From Leptolyngbya sp. Heron Island J (GTDB lineage Bacteria; Cyanobacteriota; Cyanobacteriia; Phormidesmidales; Phormidesmidaceae), in contig NZ_AWNH01000060.1 in the NCBI RefSeq assembly GCF_000482245.1, forward strand, positions 62,001 to 126,000: a DNA stretch of 64,000 nt. The letters run 5' to 3'. Below the pieces are notes generated by a model that saw only the letters and a program-made list of their open reading frames with translations, searched no databases and had not been told where the DNA came from. Every line of letters starts with the position of its first letter. Within the stretch, counting starts at the first letter, position 1. Below are positions 37,519 to 47,018 of the stretch, piece after piece. The translations under genes and the position numbers were made by a program.

Positions 37519-38661
37519 ATGCAAGTTATTGGCCTCATAAGTGGCACCTCTGTCGATGGCATTGACGCGTCCTTAGTTGAAGTGACAGGACAGGGGTATG
37601 ATGTGCGGGTTGAATTGCTAGCAACCCAGACTACTGATTATCCGACAGCATTGCGCGATCGCATCCTTGCTGTATGTGGCGGTGCATCTCAAACAATGGC
37701 AGAAATTGCCCAGTTGGATGACGAAATTGCGATCGCATTTGCCGATGCTGCCAATCAGCTAGGCAAGGCTGACCTAATTGCCTCCCATGGTCAAACGATT
37801 TATCATCGCCCTCCGACATCAGTACGTTTGGGCTATAGCTGGCAGCTTGGCCGCGGCACCCTCATTGCCGATCTGACCCAGACACCCACCATTTGTAATT
37901 TTCGCAATGCCGATATTGCTGCGGGGGGGCAAGGGGCTCCGCTAGTGTCTCCCGTTGATGTCAGCTTACTCAGTCATCCCCAACGCCATCGATGTGTACA
38001 AAATATTGGCGGCATTAGCAATCTGACCTATCTGCCGCCCTGGGATAAAACCGACACTCCTCCTGCCGGGATCGTAGGCTGGGATACAGGCCCCGGCAAT
38101 GCTCTGATTGATTGGGCAGTGTCCGTATTTAGTGATGGCCGCCTGACCTATGATCACAACGGGACCTGGGCCGCCCAGGGGACTCCCTGTCAATCGCTTA
38201 TAGACCAATGGCTTACCCAGCCATTTTTTCGGCAACCGCCGCCAAAATCGACTGGACGGGAACTATTTGGCGTTGACTATGGTCAGCGGTGTTGGCACGC
38301 AGCACAGACACTGGACCTCAGCCAGGCGGATTTTCTGGCAACCTTGACTGCGTTTACGGCTGCTACAGTAGCTGCTAGCTATCAACAGCTACCACGTTTG
38401 CCGGACGAAGTTTTGCTGTGCGGAGGGGGAAGTCAGAATGCATATTTGCGATCGCAATTACAGGTCAGATTGCCTAACATTCACTTTCTGACCACTGATG
38501 ACGTTGGTCTTAACAGCGACTTTAAAGAAGCGATCGCATTCGCCATCCTGGGTTACTGGCGTTGGCATCAACATCCAGGTAATCTACCTGAGGTGACAGG
38601 TGCCAGCAAACCTTGTCTGTTGGGGCAGATCTTTGGCATTGAAGATAGCGTTAACAGCTAG
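37519..38661 (+). CDS. anmK: Anhydro-N-acetylmuramic acid kinase
   Basis: Phosphorylates and opens 1,6-anhydro-MurNAc, recycling cell-wall material. The 380 residues begin IGLISGTSVDGIDASLVEV (ATP-binding), with SHGQTIYHRP, NIGGISNLTYLP, WDTGPGNALIDW and LLCGGGSQNAYL, all of the hexokinase/actin-like AnmK family. The gene carries four HIP1 sites (37655, 37729, 38448, 38530), a high density. It may work with the amidase encoded at 31.2 kb only in the broad sense of wall turnover. Confidence 0.95.
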   Translation: MQVIGLISGTSVDGIDASLVEVTGQGYDVRVELLATQTTDYPTALRDRILAVCGGASQTMAEIAQLDDEIAIAFADAANQLGKADLIASHGQTIYHRPPTSVRLGYSWQLGRGTLIADLTQTPTICNFRNADIAAGGQGAPLVSPVDVSLLSHPQRHRCVQNIGGISNLTYLPPWDKTDTPPAGIVGWDTGPGNALIDWAVSVFSDGRLTYDHNGTWAAQGTPCQSLIDQWLTQPFFRQPPPKSTGRELFGVDYGQRCWHAAQTLDLSQADFLATLTAFTAATVAASYQQLPRLPDEVLLCGGGSQNAYLRSQLQVRLPNIHFLTTDDVGLNSDFKEAIAFAILGYWRWHQHPGNLPEVTGASKPCLLGQIFGIEDSVNS

Positions 38662-38855
38662 TACAAGGATGCTGAGTTTGTAGTGTTGCAGTAGCAATGG
38701 TTGGAGATCTTCATCTATTCTGAAGAAGCGTCCCTGTCTAAGGCCGACATCGTAAGCAAGGGTTTGCACCTCAAGGTTTAATGTCGTACATTTGCTAGCC
38801 GCACATCATTGATAGTTCCATACACGAATTGTCATAAAACCATCAGGGAGAACAC

Positions 38856-39302
38856 GTGAGCCACAGTTTTCTGATCGAGCCAGGACGCTGGACCCTTCAA
38901 GGTAGCTGGTTAGCCAAGGATTTGTTTCCTATAACCGTCAAAGGCAAAATCTTGGTTGCCTGGAATAGTAACGACTGGTTCACTATGGTTACCAAGCTTA
39001 TTTTTCCGAATGGAGAGCTAGATGACATCGCTCTCCAATACAAAGGGCGTATTGTTCGAGGCGATCGTCAGTATACGTTTGTACTACAGCACACTATGCT
39101 TGGACGGGTCGAGGGCGAAGGCTGGATTGCGCCCGATTCCATAGTTCAGCAATATTGGGTGTTAAAAGATAGACATATGCGCACTGGATTTGAAACGCTT
39201 TATCGTCTGAGCCCCAATCGATATCATTTCTCCGGCGGCATTATGGCCGGTCATCATCTAACCAGTACGATGGAAGCGATTATTGAGCGCCATCAGGGTT
39301 AG
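38856..39302 (+). CDS. Conserved hypothetical protein (beta-rich, 148 residues)
   Basis: I do not recognise a named family. The protein is beta-rich with many aromatic residues (GRWTLQGSWLAKD, EGWIAPDSIVQQYWVL) and no signal or membrane segment. Its make-up suggests a lipocalin-like or heme-binding-like barrel, but this is a guess. Start is GTG with GGGAG upstream, in good spacing. It stands alone between anmK and the kinase pair. Confidence 0.7.
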   Translation: MSHSFLIEPGRWTLQGSWLAKDLFPITVKGKILVAWNSNDWFTMVTKLIFPNGELDDIALQYKGRIVRGDRQYTFVLQHTMLGRVEGEGWIAPDSIVQQYWVLKDRHMRTGFETLYRLSPNRYHFSGGIMAGHHLTSTMEAIIERHQG

Positions 39303-39515
39303 GTGCTACCAAGCTATTCCATAAGTTACTGTCAAATTCACCCTGGCAATAGCTGAGCTGAATGTATTCATAGATGGACTGAGCATCCCATCGCATTTAT
39401 TTTTTGGTACTTAGCTAATAAAAAACTGCGACTTTTTACCCTCTAGGATAAGGATAAAGGCCTCATTCGTTGAATCAACATGGTTTCCCACAACCGCTCA
39501 ATCATCTCAGTGGCC

Positions 39516-39544
39516 GTATTGTTGGTTTAGAACCGCAGCGTTAG
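39516..39544 (+). repeat. 29-nt leader shared by both kinase genes (copy 1)
   Basis: The 29 bases directly before the first kinase ATG match 27 of 29 bases of the same stretch before the second kinase (41224-41252). The stretch ends CCGCAGCGTTAG, so a stop codon abuts the ATG in both copies. No Shine-Dalgarno sequence is seen. Bases further upstream are unrelated. Confidence 0.85.
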
Positions 39545-40996
39545 ATGACAAACAATAACTCCGGTCGTAGACTTGCCAATCGCTATGAGCTGATGGATCC
39601 CATCGGTGAAGGTTCCATGGGAAAAGTCTATTTGGCTAAAGATACGCTTTTAGGGGGCGTGCCCGTCGCTGTTAAATTTTTGGCTCAAACCCTGCTGAAT
39701 GAGCAAATGACCCAGCGATTTATGCATGAGGCCATGACCTGTGCGCAGCTAGGCAACAACAGCATACATGTTGTTAGAGTGACAGACTATGGCGTAGCTG
39801 ATGATGAGATTCCCTTTTACGTTATGGAATATCTCAAAGGGAAAAACCTGGGTCAGGTTCTGCAGTCACATCCTCTACCGGTTAAACGATTTCTTGACTT
39901 TACTCGGCAAATCTGTCTGGGGTTAGACACTGCCCACAGGGGGATTATCCTTGAGGGGCAACTGGTTCCTATCATTCATCGAGATATTAAACCCAGTAAC
40001 ATTTTAGTCACCCAAAGTGCCAGTGTAGGGGAGCTGGTCAAAATTTTGGATTTTGGCATTGCAAAACTGATACAGGTAGGCATTAGCGAACAAACCAGTA
40101 GTTTTCTGGGAACGTTGGCCTATGCATCACCAGAGCAAATGGAAGGGCAGGAGCTAGATCGACGTTCTGACATCTATAGCTTAGGTGTCATGATGTATCA
40201 AATGCTCACAGGATCTTTACCATTACGCCCTAGCAGTAATACATTTGGCGGTTGGTATAAAGCGCACCGTTCCCAGGAGCCAACACCATTAGATGGGTTA
40301 TCCCCCTATGGTGCTTTGCCTGTGCGAATTAAAGACGCTGTGATGAGCTGTTTGGCCAAGGAGCGCTCCCAACGCCCTGGTAGCGTTAGTGAACTTTTTG
40401 CGCACCTTGAGGGCTCTATTGTATCTCCCATAGCTCCGAAAGAAGAGACCGAACCAGCGCCCCCCATAGAGTCTGAGGAAGATCGATTTTATCGACAACA
40501 AGGATGGCCACCAGATAAACCTGTTGCAGAGATTGTTTTTCCTAAACTTCTGATCATGGGAAAGCGTCAGTTACCGACACTTTGGGTAATGCTATCGCCT
40601 CAAGAAATTGAGCAGCGTATTAGCAACACCGGTTACAACAATTTCTTATGTACGCTTAATCCACACCCTATGGTGCTTTGGGTGACAGCGTTTCATAGTA
40701 AGGCTCAAGGGCCTAGATGGCTATCCAGTTATCTGGATCTCAAAAACCCTAGTCATGGGAAAATTATCTGGTACCTAGGTGAAAATGGTAGCTATCGAGT
40801 ACTATTCTTCTCCAAAGACACTCCTAACCAATTTATTGCTTCCCGCCGTCTGCATATCGCATCACCTCAGCGAAAACTGCTCAAGGAGTGGGTTCTAAGA
40901 GCGCGTGCAACCATCTCAGTAGGAAGTTCGCAAGATAGTAAAGATATTCTCAGGAAGGAGCTAAATCATAAGCTCAAACCTAAAATGCTGTGGTGA
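39545..40996 (+). CDS. Serine/threonine protein kinase, tandem copy 1
   Basis: Soluble Hanks-type kinase of 483 residues. Kinase domain about 14-288: glycine loop GEGSMGKVYL (21-30), K44 in VAVKFL, HRDIKPSNIL (145-154), DFG 169-171 and SPEQMEG. All catalytic residues are present. A linker rich in Pro/Glu follows, then a C-terminal domain of about 175 residues (FPKLLIMGKRQLPTLWVML... VLWVTAFHSK... PRWLSSYLDLK) that I do not recognise and that has no transmembrane helix. It is closely similar to the next gene, so a tandem duplication. Confidence 0.93.
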   Translation: MTNNNSGRRLANRYELMDPIGEGSMGKVYLAKDTLLGGVPVAVKFLAQTLLNEQMTQRFMHEAMTCAQLGNNSIHVVRVTDYGVADDEIPFYVMEYLKGKNLGQVLQSHPLPVKRFLDFTRQICLGLDTAHRGIILEGQLVPIIHRDIKPSNILVTQSASVGELVKILDFGIAKLIQVGISEQTSSFLGTLAYASPEQMEGQELDRRSDIYSLGVMMYQMLTGSLPLRPSSNTFGGWYKAHRSQEPTPLDGLSPYGALPVRIKDAVMSCLAKERSQRPGSVSELFAHLEGSIVSPIAPKEETEPAPPIESEEDRFYRQQGWPPDKPVAEIVFPKLLIMGKRQLPTLWVMLSPQEIEQRISNTGYNNFLCTLNPHPMVLWVTAFHSKAQGPRWLSSYLDLKNPSHGKIIWYLGENGSYRVLFFSKDTPNQFIASRRLHIASPQRKLLKEWVLRARATISVGSSQDSKDILRKELNHKLKPKMLW

Positions 40997-41223
40997 CCAC
41001 TAAAATCACTCTGGTTGATGCTTGGGGTTACCTAAAATAAATCGGGTACTTTAGGAACGGTTACAGAACTTTTAGTTCCAGTACGATACAAACAGGGCAT
41101 TGATAATTTCATCTATAGCCAAATCAATGCTTATAGCGAATGCCTGAGCAAAAAGGATTTTCTCTGTTTCATAGCTACTATGGCTGATAGGTTGGAGGTT
41201 CCTCTGACTTCGGACAGTGCTAT

Positions 41224-41252
41224 GTATTATTGGCTTAGAACCGCAGCGTTAG
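41224..41252 (+). repeat. 29-nt leader shared by both kinase genes (copy 2)
   Basis: Second copy, differing from 39516-39544 only at the 6th and 11th base. Again TAG directly precedes the ATG. Read in the frame of this TAG, both copies spell GLEPQR followed by stop. Confidence 0.85.
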
Positions 41253-42779
41253 ATGACAGACAATAATTTTGGTCGTAGACTTGCTAACCGTTATGAGTTG
41301 ATGGACCCCATCGGTCAAGGCTCGATGGGAAAAGTTTATCTGGCTGAAGACATGCTACTAGGAGGCGTACCTGTCGCTGTCAAGTTTTTGGCTCAAACCT
41401 TGCTGAATCAGCAAATGAATCAGCGGTTTATGCATGAGGCAATGACTTGTGCTCAGCTGGGAAACAACAGTATGCATGTCGTCAGGGTTACAGATTATGG
41501 GGTGACCGATGACGAAATTCCCTTTTACGTTATGGAGTATTTAAAGGGAAAAAATTTAGGCCAGGTGATTCAGCCAAACCCCTTGCCAATCCCGCGATTT
41601 CTCGATTTTATTCGACAAATCTGTTTGGGTTTGGAGAGTGCCCATAAAGGAATTATCCTGAATGGGCAATTGGTTCCCATCATTCATCGAGATATTAAAC
41701 CTAGCAATATTTTAGTCACCCAAAGTGCCAGCGTAGGGGAGCTGGTCAAGATTTTGGATTTTGGCATTGCCAAATTAATCCAGGCTGATAATAGTGAGCA
41801 AACCAGTAGTTTTATGGGGACGTTGGCCTATGCGTCGCCAGAGCAAATGGAAGGACAAGAGCTAGATCGGCGTTCTGATATCTACAGCTTGGGTGTCATG
41901 ATGTATCAAATGCTCACAGGCTCTTTGCCCTTTCGCCCCAGCCACAATACATTTGGCGGCTGGTACAAAGCCCATTGTGACCAAGACCCGATTCCATTAG
42001 ATGGGTTATCCCCCTATGGCTCCTTGCCCAAGCTGCTCAAAGATACAATTATTAGCTGTTTGGCTAAGGATCGGTCTCAACGACCTAGTAGTGTCAGCGA
42101 CCTATTGGGGAATCTAGCCCCGCTAGAAAATCGGTTTGGTAGGTCAATTGATCTTGGCAAACAGATTAGAGGGACGCTTCAGGAACTGCCGGTCGTACTT
42201 CGGCCAGCTCCTCCTAATGACTCTGAGGAAGATCGATTTTGTCGACAGCAGGTATGGCCTAAAAATAAAAATACACCTGTTGCTGAAATTTCTTTTCCTA
42301 AACTGCTGGTTATGAGTAATCGTCAGTTACCCACGCTTTGGGCAATGTTGGGGGCACAAGAAATTGATCAACGAATTGGTAATACTAGTTCTAACAACTT
42401 TTTATGTGTTCGTAATCCCTATCCAATGGTGCTGTGGGTTACGGCGTTTTACAGTAAAAATCAGGGACCAAGGTGGTTATCTAGCTATCTGGATCTTAAA
42501 AAAAATGTTAATCAGAAATTAATTTGGCATTTGGGAGAAACAGGCATCTATCGAGTTTTATTCTTCGCTAAGGAAGCGTCTAATCCGTTTATAGATTTTC
42601 GTCGTCTCCATGTTTCACTGCTTCAACAAAAGCTTCTGAAAGAGTGGGTATTGATGGGACGTTCAATAGTGCCAGTTGGTCAGCCTCAGGATAGTAAACG
42701 TGTGCTTAGAAAAGAGCTCAATGATAATTTGAAGCCGCAAATGTTAATGAGCTTTAAGGCGATGCACTCTGATACTTGA
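41253..42779 (+). CDS. Serine/threonine protein kinase, tandem copy 2
   Basis: Paralogue of the preceding kinase, 508 residues. The catalytic elements are the same and at the same positions: GQGSMGKVYL, VAVKFL, HRDIKPSNIL, DFGIAKL, SPEQMEG. The linker is about 20 residues longer (NRFGRSIDLGKQIRGTLQEL), and the C-terminal domain (FPKLLVMSNRQLPTLWAML, PRWLSSYLDLK, KLLKEWVLMGRS) is conserved but has diverged more than the kinase part. The 256-base gap between the genes shows no likeness to the region before copy 1 except in the 29-nt leader. Confidence 0.93.
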   Translation: MTDNNFGRRLANRYELMDPIGQGSMGKVYLAEDMLLGGVPVAVKFLAQTLLNQQMNQRFMHEAMTCAQLGNNSMHVVRVTDYGVTDDEIPFYVMEYLKGKNLGQVIQPNPLPIPRFLDFIRQICLGLESAHKGIILNGQLVPIIHRDIKPSNILVTQSASVGELVKILDFGIAKLIQADNSEQTSSFMGTLAYASPEQMEGQELDRRSDIYSLGVMMYQMLTGSLPFRPSHNTFGGWYKAHCDQDPIPLDGLSPYGSLPKLLKDTIISCLAKDRSQRPSSVSDLLGNLAPLENRFGRSIDLGKQIRGTLQELPVVLRPAPPNDSEEDRFCRQQVWPKNKNTPVAEISFPKLLVMSNRQLPTLWAMLGAQEIDQRIGNTSSNNFLCVRNPYPMVLWVTAFYSKNQGPRWLSSYLDLKKNVNQKLIWHLGETGIYRVLFFAKEASNPFIDFRRLHVSLLQQKLLKEWVLMGRSIVPVGQPQDSKRVLRKELNDNLKPQMLMSFKAMHSDT

Positions 42780-42992
42780 AAATGGCTTTTTCCTAGTCAG
42801 TCATGGGCTCAACGTGTGAGCTAAGGCATCGAAAAAATCTGGGCGTTGCTGATCCTCGGAATGATTGCATCTACAAGATACAGGTGAATGGCATTTCTCC
42901 AGCTCGGTGCATCCTCTAAATCAGTAACGACAAAATCTGAATTGATGACATTCAGAATGAAAATCGTTATGGTTCAGAATTTAAATGGATAC

Positions 42993-43865
42993 TTAACTAG
43001 AGGAATGAGGAAAGTGGATGACGGGATGCCAACTTGAACGCAATAAGGCGCTTGTAAAGCTAGGTACAGACCATTTCAAAATTCCCTTTGATTTACCTGA
43101 GCAAATCGCGATCGCAGAAATATCATTGATCTCTGCAGATTTTAAAATTTCAGGCTGGGGGTCACCCTCACGAATCTCAGTAAATACCTCTATACCTGCC
43201 AGTTCTAAGTCTGCTTTGACTTCATCCAGCTGTGTCTGAACCTGCTCTTTAGATTCTCTCAGCTCTACCCGAATACACTCATCAATCACCCAGCAAAGCG
43301 TACATTGCTTCGGGTGCTCATTTATCTGAGCTGCCGTCTTAATCTGCGATACTAAATGCTTAGCACTGTTGCTACCATCGTAGGGGACCAAAAGATGTTC
43401 AAATAGAGTTTGACACCGTAAGGCCAGCTCCTGATCTCGATAAGTTGCCACCAGTTGAGGGCGCAAAATTACCAGCGGCACATCAAGTTGATTAGCAATT
43501 CCCGTTGTAGTACTCCCAAAAATTTTTTCTGTGAGTAAGGAACGGGTTGGTGTACCTAAAAGTAATACATCAGCGTCATAGCAGCGTGCTGCCTTTGAAA
43601 TATTGTCAATAATTCGCCCTGAGCGCACATCAATGACAACTGACTTATGCTCAGGAAGTATAGCTTCACTAGCGTTGGCCAGCTTTTGTTTAGCTTGAAC
43701 CACGGCTTCATCATCAACTTTGGGGATTTCACGCTCAGTTGTCAGCGCAACATTATGGAAAAAAACTACTTTTTCAAGGCCAGACTGTACCAAATCAGGG
43801 ACAAACTTGATCAGCCGCTGCAAACTATCCTCAAAATCAGTACAGACTAGCGCACACTTAAACAT
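42993..43865 (-). CDS. Tandem universal stress protein
   Basis: A 290-residue protein with two Usp domains (about 1-140 and 150-288). Domain 1 has the phosphate-loop-like LLGTPTRSLLTEKIFGSTTTGI, close to the ATP-binding G-x2-G-x9-G-S-T pattern; domain 2 is more degenerate (AIAICSGKSKGILK). A beta-strand start is seen twice (CALVCTDFEDS; HLLVPYDGS). It lies 41 bases after the PP2C gene on the same strand and is convergent with kinase copy 2. A weak 7-bp hairpin at 42936-42956 lies downstream. Confidence 0.85.
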   Translation of the reverse strand: MFKCALVCTDFEDSLQRLIKFVPDLVQSGLEKVVFFHNVALTTEREIPKVDDEAVVQAKQKLANASEAILPEHKSVVIDVRSGRIIDNISKAARCYDADVLLLGTPTRSLLTEKIFGSTTTGIANQLDVPLVILRPQLVATYRDQELALRCQTLFEHLLVPYDGSNSAKHLVSQIKTAAQINEHPKQCTLCWVIDECIRVELRESKEQVQTQLDEVKADLELAGIEVFTEIREGDPQPEILKSAEINDISAIAICSGKSKGILKWSVPSFTSALLRSSWHPVIHFPHSSS

Positions 43866-43906
43866 CCGGCTCTACTCCATCCTCATCATCTAACAATTGG
43901 GACTGA

Positions 43907-44638
43907 TTAGTCTTGAAAAGCTACCACTACTACCGTGATGTTATCTCGCCCTCCCCGCTGGTTGGCTGCGTCAACCAGCGATTCAACTGCCGTTGGGCAC
44001 GAACGAATACTCTTCAAATGAGTGGCGATGAGCGGATCAGAAAGTTCTTCTGTTAACCCATCGCTACATAACAGGAGACGATCACCCCCAGATACATCCA
44101 GTGCCTGAATATCGATCCGACTCAGATCTTCTCTTCCTAAACATTGGGAGAGCACATGTCGCCATGGATGATGCTTCGATTCATCCACTGTCAATTCACC
44201 CTCTTCAATGGCTTTGGCAACCCAAGTATGATCGGTTGTAATCTGGTCGAGTTTAGCTCCTCGTAAACGGTAGAGACGGGAATCTCCGACATGCGCACAC
44301 CATGGCTGTTTGTCATTGTCTCGAAACATGACAGCCACAGCAGTTGTTCCCATATCTGATCGTTCAGGGTGGTGATATTGATCTTTCAAAATGGCATCGT
44401 TAGCTGCAATAAACGCCTTTCGCAGCATTACGTCTGGCGCTTCTGAGCTATCCCAATGCTCATTCAAATATTGATAAATCGTTTCTGTAGCCAAACGACT
44501 AGCTTCCTGACCGCCAGCGTGTCCCCCCATACCATCAGCAACTACAAAGAACCGGCCTAAATCATCCAGATAATAAGCATCTTGATTGCTAGTTCTTAGC
44601 AATCCTGGATCTGTTAAACCGGCAAAAAAGCGTTGCAT
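43907..44638 (-). CDS. PP2C family protein phosphatase
   Basis: Metal-dependent Ser/Thr phosphatase of about 243 residues. Motifs: [58 protein letters not shown] and [11 protein letters not shown], all typical with the metal-binding aspartates present. I chose ATG at 44638 ([16 protein letters not shown]); the frame extends 17 codons upstream into the gap behind the ABC1 gene. It is a natural antagonist for the two Ser/Thr kinases encoded next door, though pairing is inference. Confidence 0.92.
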   Translation of the reverse strand: MQRFFAGLTDPGLLRTSNQDAYYLDDLGRFFVVADGMGGHAGGQEASRLATETIYQYLNEHWDSSEAPDVMLRKAFIAANDAILKDQYHHPERSDMGTTAVAVMFRDNDKQPWCAHVGDSRLYRLRGAKLDQITTDHTWVAKAIEEGELTVDESKHHPWRHVLSQCLGREDLSRIDIQALDVSGGDRLLLCSDGLTEELSDPLIATHLKSIRSCPTAVESLVDAANQRGGRDNITVVVVAFQD

Positions 44639-44663
44639 AAAGCATCTAGGCATAAAAAAGAAA

Positions 44664-46499
44664 CTATGGCATGCGGTCAGCTCGACCAAGACTCATCAAA
44701 GAGCGAATTAATGCTATTCCTGCAGCAATTGCCGGTAACATCATACCCAAAGCAACCCATGGTAGTTGACTAATCAACAAGAGGGTAGCCGATAGGGTAA
44801 ACGTGCCCAAGAGCAGAGTATAGTTTGTCATCAGATTAATGCTACTCAGACGTCGAATAGCCCGATCGGTCTCAATAGAGCGCACTCTGACACGAATATC
44901 ACCTCGATCTAAACGATCCAATGAATCCTCAATTCGTCTTGGTAACCCAAATGCTGAGCTACCTACTTGAGCAGCTTGGCGACCGATTTCACCAATGAGT
45001 CCATTACTAGAAGAATTAGAGACATTAGACATAAGTTGATTGGCAAACGGTTTTGCAGCCTCCATAAAGTTAAACTCTGGATCTAGACCTTTCCCTACAC
45101 CCTCAAGTGTAGAAAATGCTCTCATCACGAATGTAAAGGTTGCTGGGAAGCGAAATGGCTGATCATACGCAACAGCATACAAATCATCACTGATAGCGGT
45201 AATGGACTGTTCCTCAAATGGCTTGTCCATCAAGTTATCCAAGATGTACTGAATTGAGCGACGTACAGGGCCCATATCTTCAGTTTCTGTTAGGGCCCCT
45301 AACTCAATTAAAGATGTCATCACCATATCAGCGTTGCGCTGAGAAACCCCCATAAAAGTATGCATCAGTCCATCACGCGTAATCGGTTGAATATGACCCA
45401 TCATGCCAAAATCATAAAAGATAAGGGCACCATCAGGATTCACAGCGATATTGCCAGGATGCGGATCAGCATGGAAAAAACCATCATTAAGCAGCTGATG
45501 TAAGTAAGCTTGTGCTCCCAACTGCGCAAGGCGTTGCCGGTCTAACCCAGCAGCTTCCAAAGACTCATAATGACTAATTTTAATCCCTGGCAAATATTCC
45601 AAGGTCAGCACGCGACGTGACGCATAGCGCCAATAGATGCGAGGAGCTTTAACCCACTCGATCTCACGAAAGTTACGGCGAAATGTATCTGCATTACGCC
45701 CCTCATGCAAAAAATCAATTTCTAACCAAAGAATACGGCAGCATTCTTCATAGATACCAATCCAATCTCGCCCTTTACCCCACTCAGGATGACGCTGAAA
45801 GTAATGGGCAATTCCTTTCAGAATAGACAGGTCGATTTTAAAGAGACGCTGTAAACCAGGACGTTGAATCTTAACAACGACTTCCTCTCCCGAATGTAAC
45901 TGGGCCCGATGGACCTGTCCTAAGCTGGCCGCTGCCAATGGAATTGGGTCAAAGGTTTTGTAAAGCTCTTCTACGGGACGACCTAAATCAGCCTCAATAA
46001 TGGCCTTAGCTTGCTCGTAACTAAAAGCAGGAACCTGATCCTGTAACTTAGAGAGCTCTTCTACATATTCAGTCGGAAACAAATCCGAGCGTGTAGAAAA
46101 CAGCTGCCCTAGCTTAATGAATGTGGGGCCAAGATTTAGAAAATTGAGCCGAATCCATCGAGCTTGAGCCCGTCGTCGCGCTGCTTGCTTCTCAGCAGAC
46201 ATGCCTCCCGCGTAGCTCCAGGACTTGCCATAGAGCCAGCGTTTACCAAGCATGGTCAGAAAAAATGACCAAATATCAATAAATCGCTCTGGACGACTGT
46301 AACGTCGATTCCAGCGGTAACGCTTTTCTATTGGAATACTCAGCTGCTTATCGACAAAATGAACTGTCGCCGGATTAGAACTTGTCGGATTAACTAGCGA
46401 TAATTCAGGGTTGCTAAGGCTCCCTAACTCACTAAGCGAGTGGTCATCAGGACGCTCACTTAGCAAAGGCTGATCGGTTGTGTTGGGAACTGTAGACAC
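44664..46499 (-). CDS. ABC1/AarF/UbiB family kinase-like protein
   Basis: Atypical kinase of 611 residues. Characteristic parts: [20 protein letters not shown] (the KxGQ motif), the Ala-rich loop [15 protein letters not shown] replacing a Gly-rich loop, [10 protein letters not shown] with the Lys, and [15 protein letters not shown] plus YDFGMMGHI. Two C-terminal hydrophobic helices ([16 protein letters not shown] and [13 protein letters not shown]) anchor it to a membrane. Relatives act on quinone/tocopherol metabolism in cyanobacteria and plastids. It is followed by the PP2C gene after 25 bases. Confidence 0.93.
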   Translation of the reverse strand: MSTVPNTTDQPLLSERPDDHSLSELGSLSNPELSLVNPTSSNPATVHFVDKQLSIPIEKRYRWNRRYSRPERFIDIWSFFLTMLGKRWLYGKSWSYAGGMSAEKQAARRRAQARWIRLNFLNLGPTFIKLGQLFSTRSDLFPTEYVEELSKLQDQVPAFSYEQAKAIIEADLGRPVEELYKTFDPIPLAAASLGQVHRAQLHSGEEVVVKIQRPGLQRLFKIDLSILKGIAHYFQRHPEWGKGRDWIGIYEECCRILWLEIDFLHEGRNADTFRRNFREIEWVKAPRIYWRYASRRVLTLEYLPGIKISHYESLEAAGLDRQRLAQLGAQAYLHQLLNDGFFHADPHPGNIAVNPDGALIFYDFGMMGHIQPITRDGLMHTFMGVSQRNADMVMTSLIELGALTETEDMGPVRRSIQYILDNLMDKPFEEQSITAISDDLYAVAYDQPFRFPATFTFVMRAFSTLEGVGKGLDPEFNFMEAAKPFANQLMSNVSNSSSNGLIGEIGRQAAQVGSSAFGLPRRIEDSLDRLDRGDIRVRVRSIETDRAIRRLSSINLMTNYTLLLGTFTLSATLLLISQLPWVALGMMLPAIAAGIALIRSLMSLGRADRMP

Positions 46500-46593
46500 G
46501 CAGTCTCCTAGATGGCCAGCGGCATGTTAGAACTGTGAATTTGAAACGGCTAGCAATCTTGATCTAAGTCTTGGCCGTATGTTTTTAGGTGTA

Positions 46594-46896
46594 TCAGGAA
46601 GAACGATACTGCTGTAAAGCAACTCGCACCTGGGCAATTTCAGCTCGTAGGTTATCAATCGTTGCCTGCAAGTCCTCACCTGAGCTAGGGTCAGCTGTTG
46701 TATCCGCTAGTCCTGTTTGGGAAGACTGAGCTTGTTCAAAAACCTCTTCGACAAATTGATGTAGCCGTTCCCTTTGTTCGGCATCGAATCGACCGACTCC
46801 ACTCATACCGGTGGTGATGGCCTCTTCGAGCTTTTCACCGATAGCCGTTGCTAAGGCACGCCCTAGAAAGAACGCTTGCAGCGTTGGATTGCTCAT
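46594..46896 (-). CDS. Small conserved cyanobacterial protein
   Basis: 100 residues, mostly helical: NPTLQAFFLGRALATAIGEKLEEAI, then an acidic helical part and a C-terminal coiled coil (QATIDNLRAEIAQVRVALQQYR). I believe it belongs to a conserved cyanobacterial/plastid family of unknown function (possibly DUF6825), not confirmed. No signal peptide. It lies 94 bases before the ABC1 gene on the same strand and may share its transcript. Confidence 0.65.
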   Translation of the reverse strand: MSNPTLQAFFLGRALATAIGEKLEEAITTGMSGVGRFDAEQRERLHQFVEEVFEQAQSSQTGLADTTADPSSGEDLQATIDNLRAEIAQVRVALQQYRSS

Positions 46897-47018
46897 AAAA
46901 AAATTACGGATATCTAAGCGACATTATACCCATGGTTTAAGACTACCTGAGTGCAAATAGCTAAACCTACAAATTTTTTTTGCGGTTAGAAACTTTTTCT
47001 AAGCTAGCTGGTTTGGTG

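Noticed and set aside
42936-42956. 7-bp hairpin TCTGAAT/ATTCAGA downstream of the Usp gene
   Set aside because: Short stem and weak T-run; too weak to list as a terminator.
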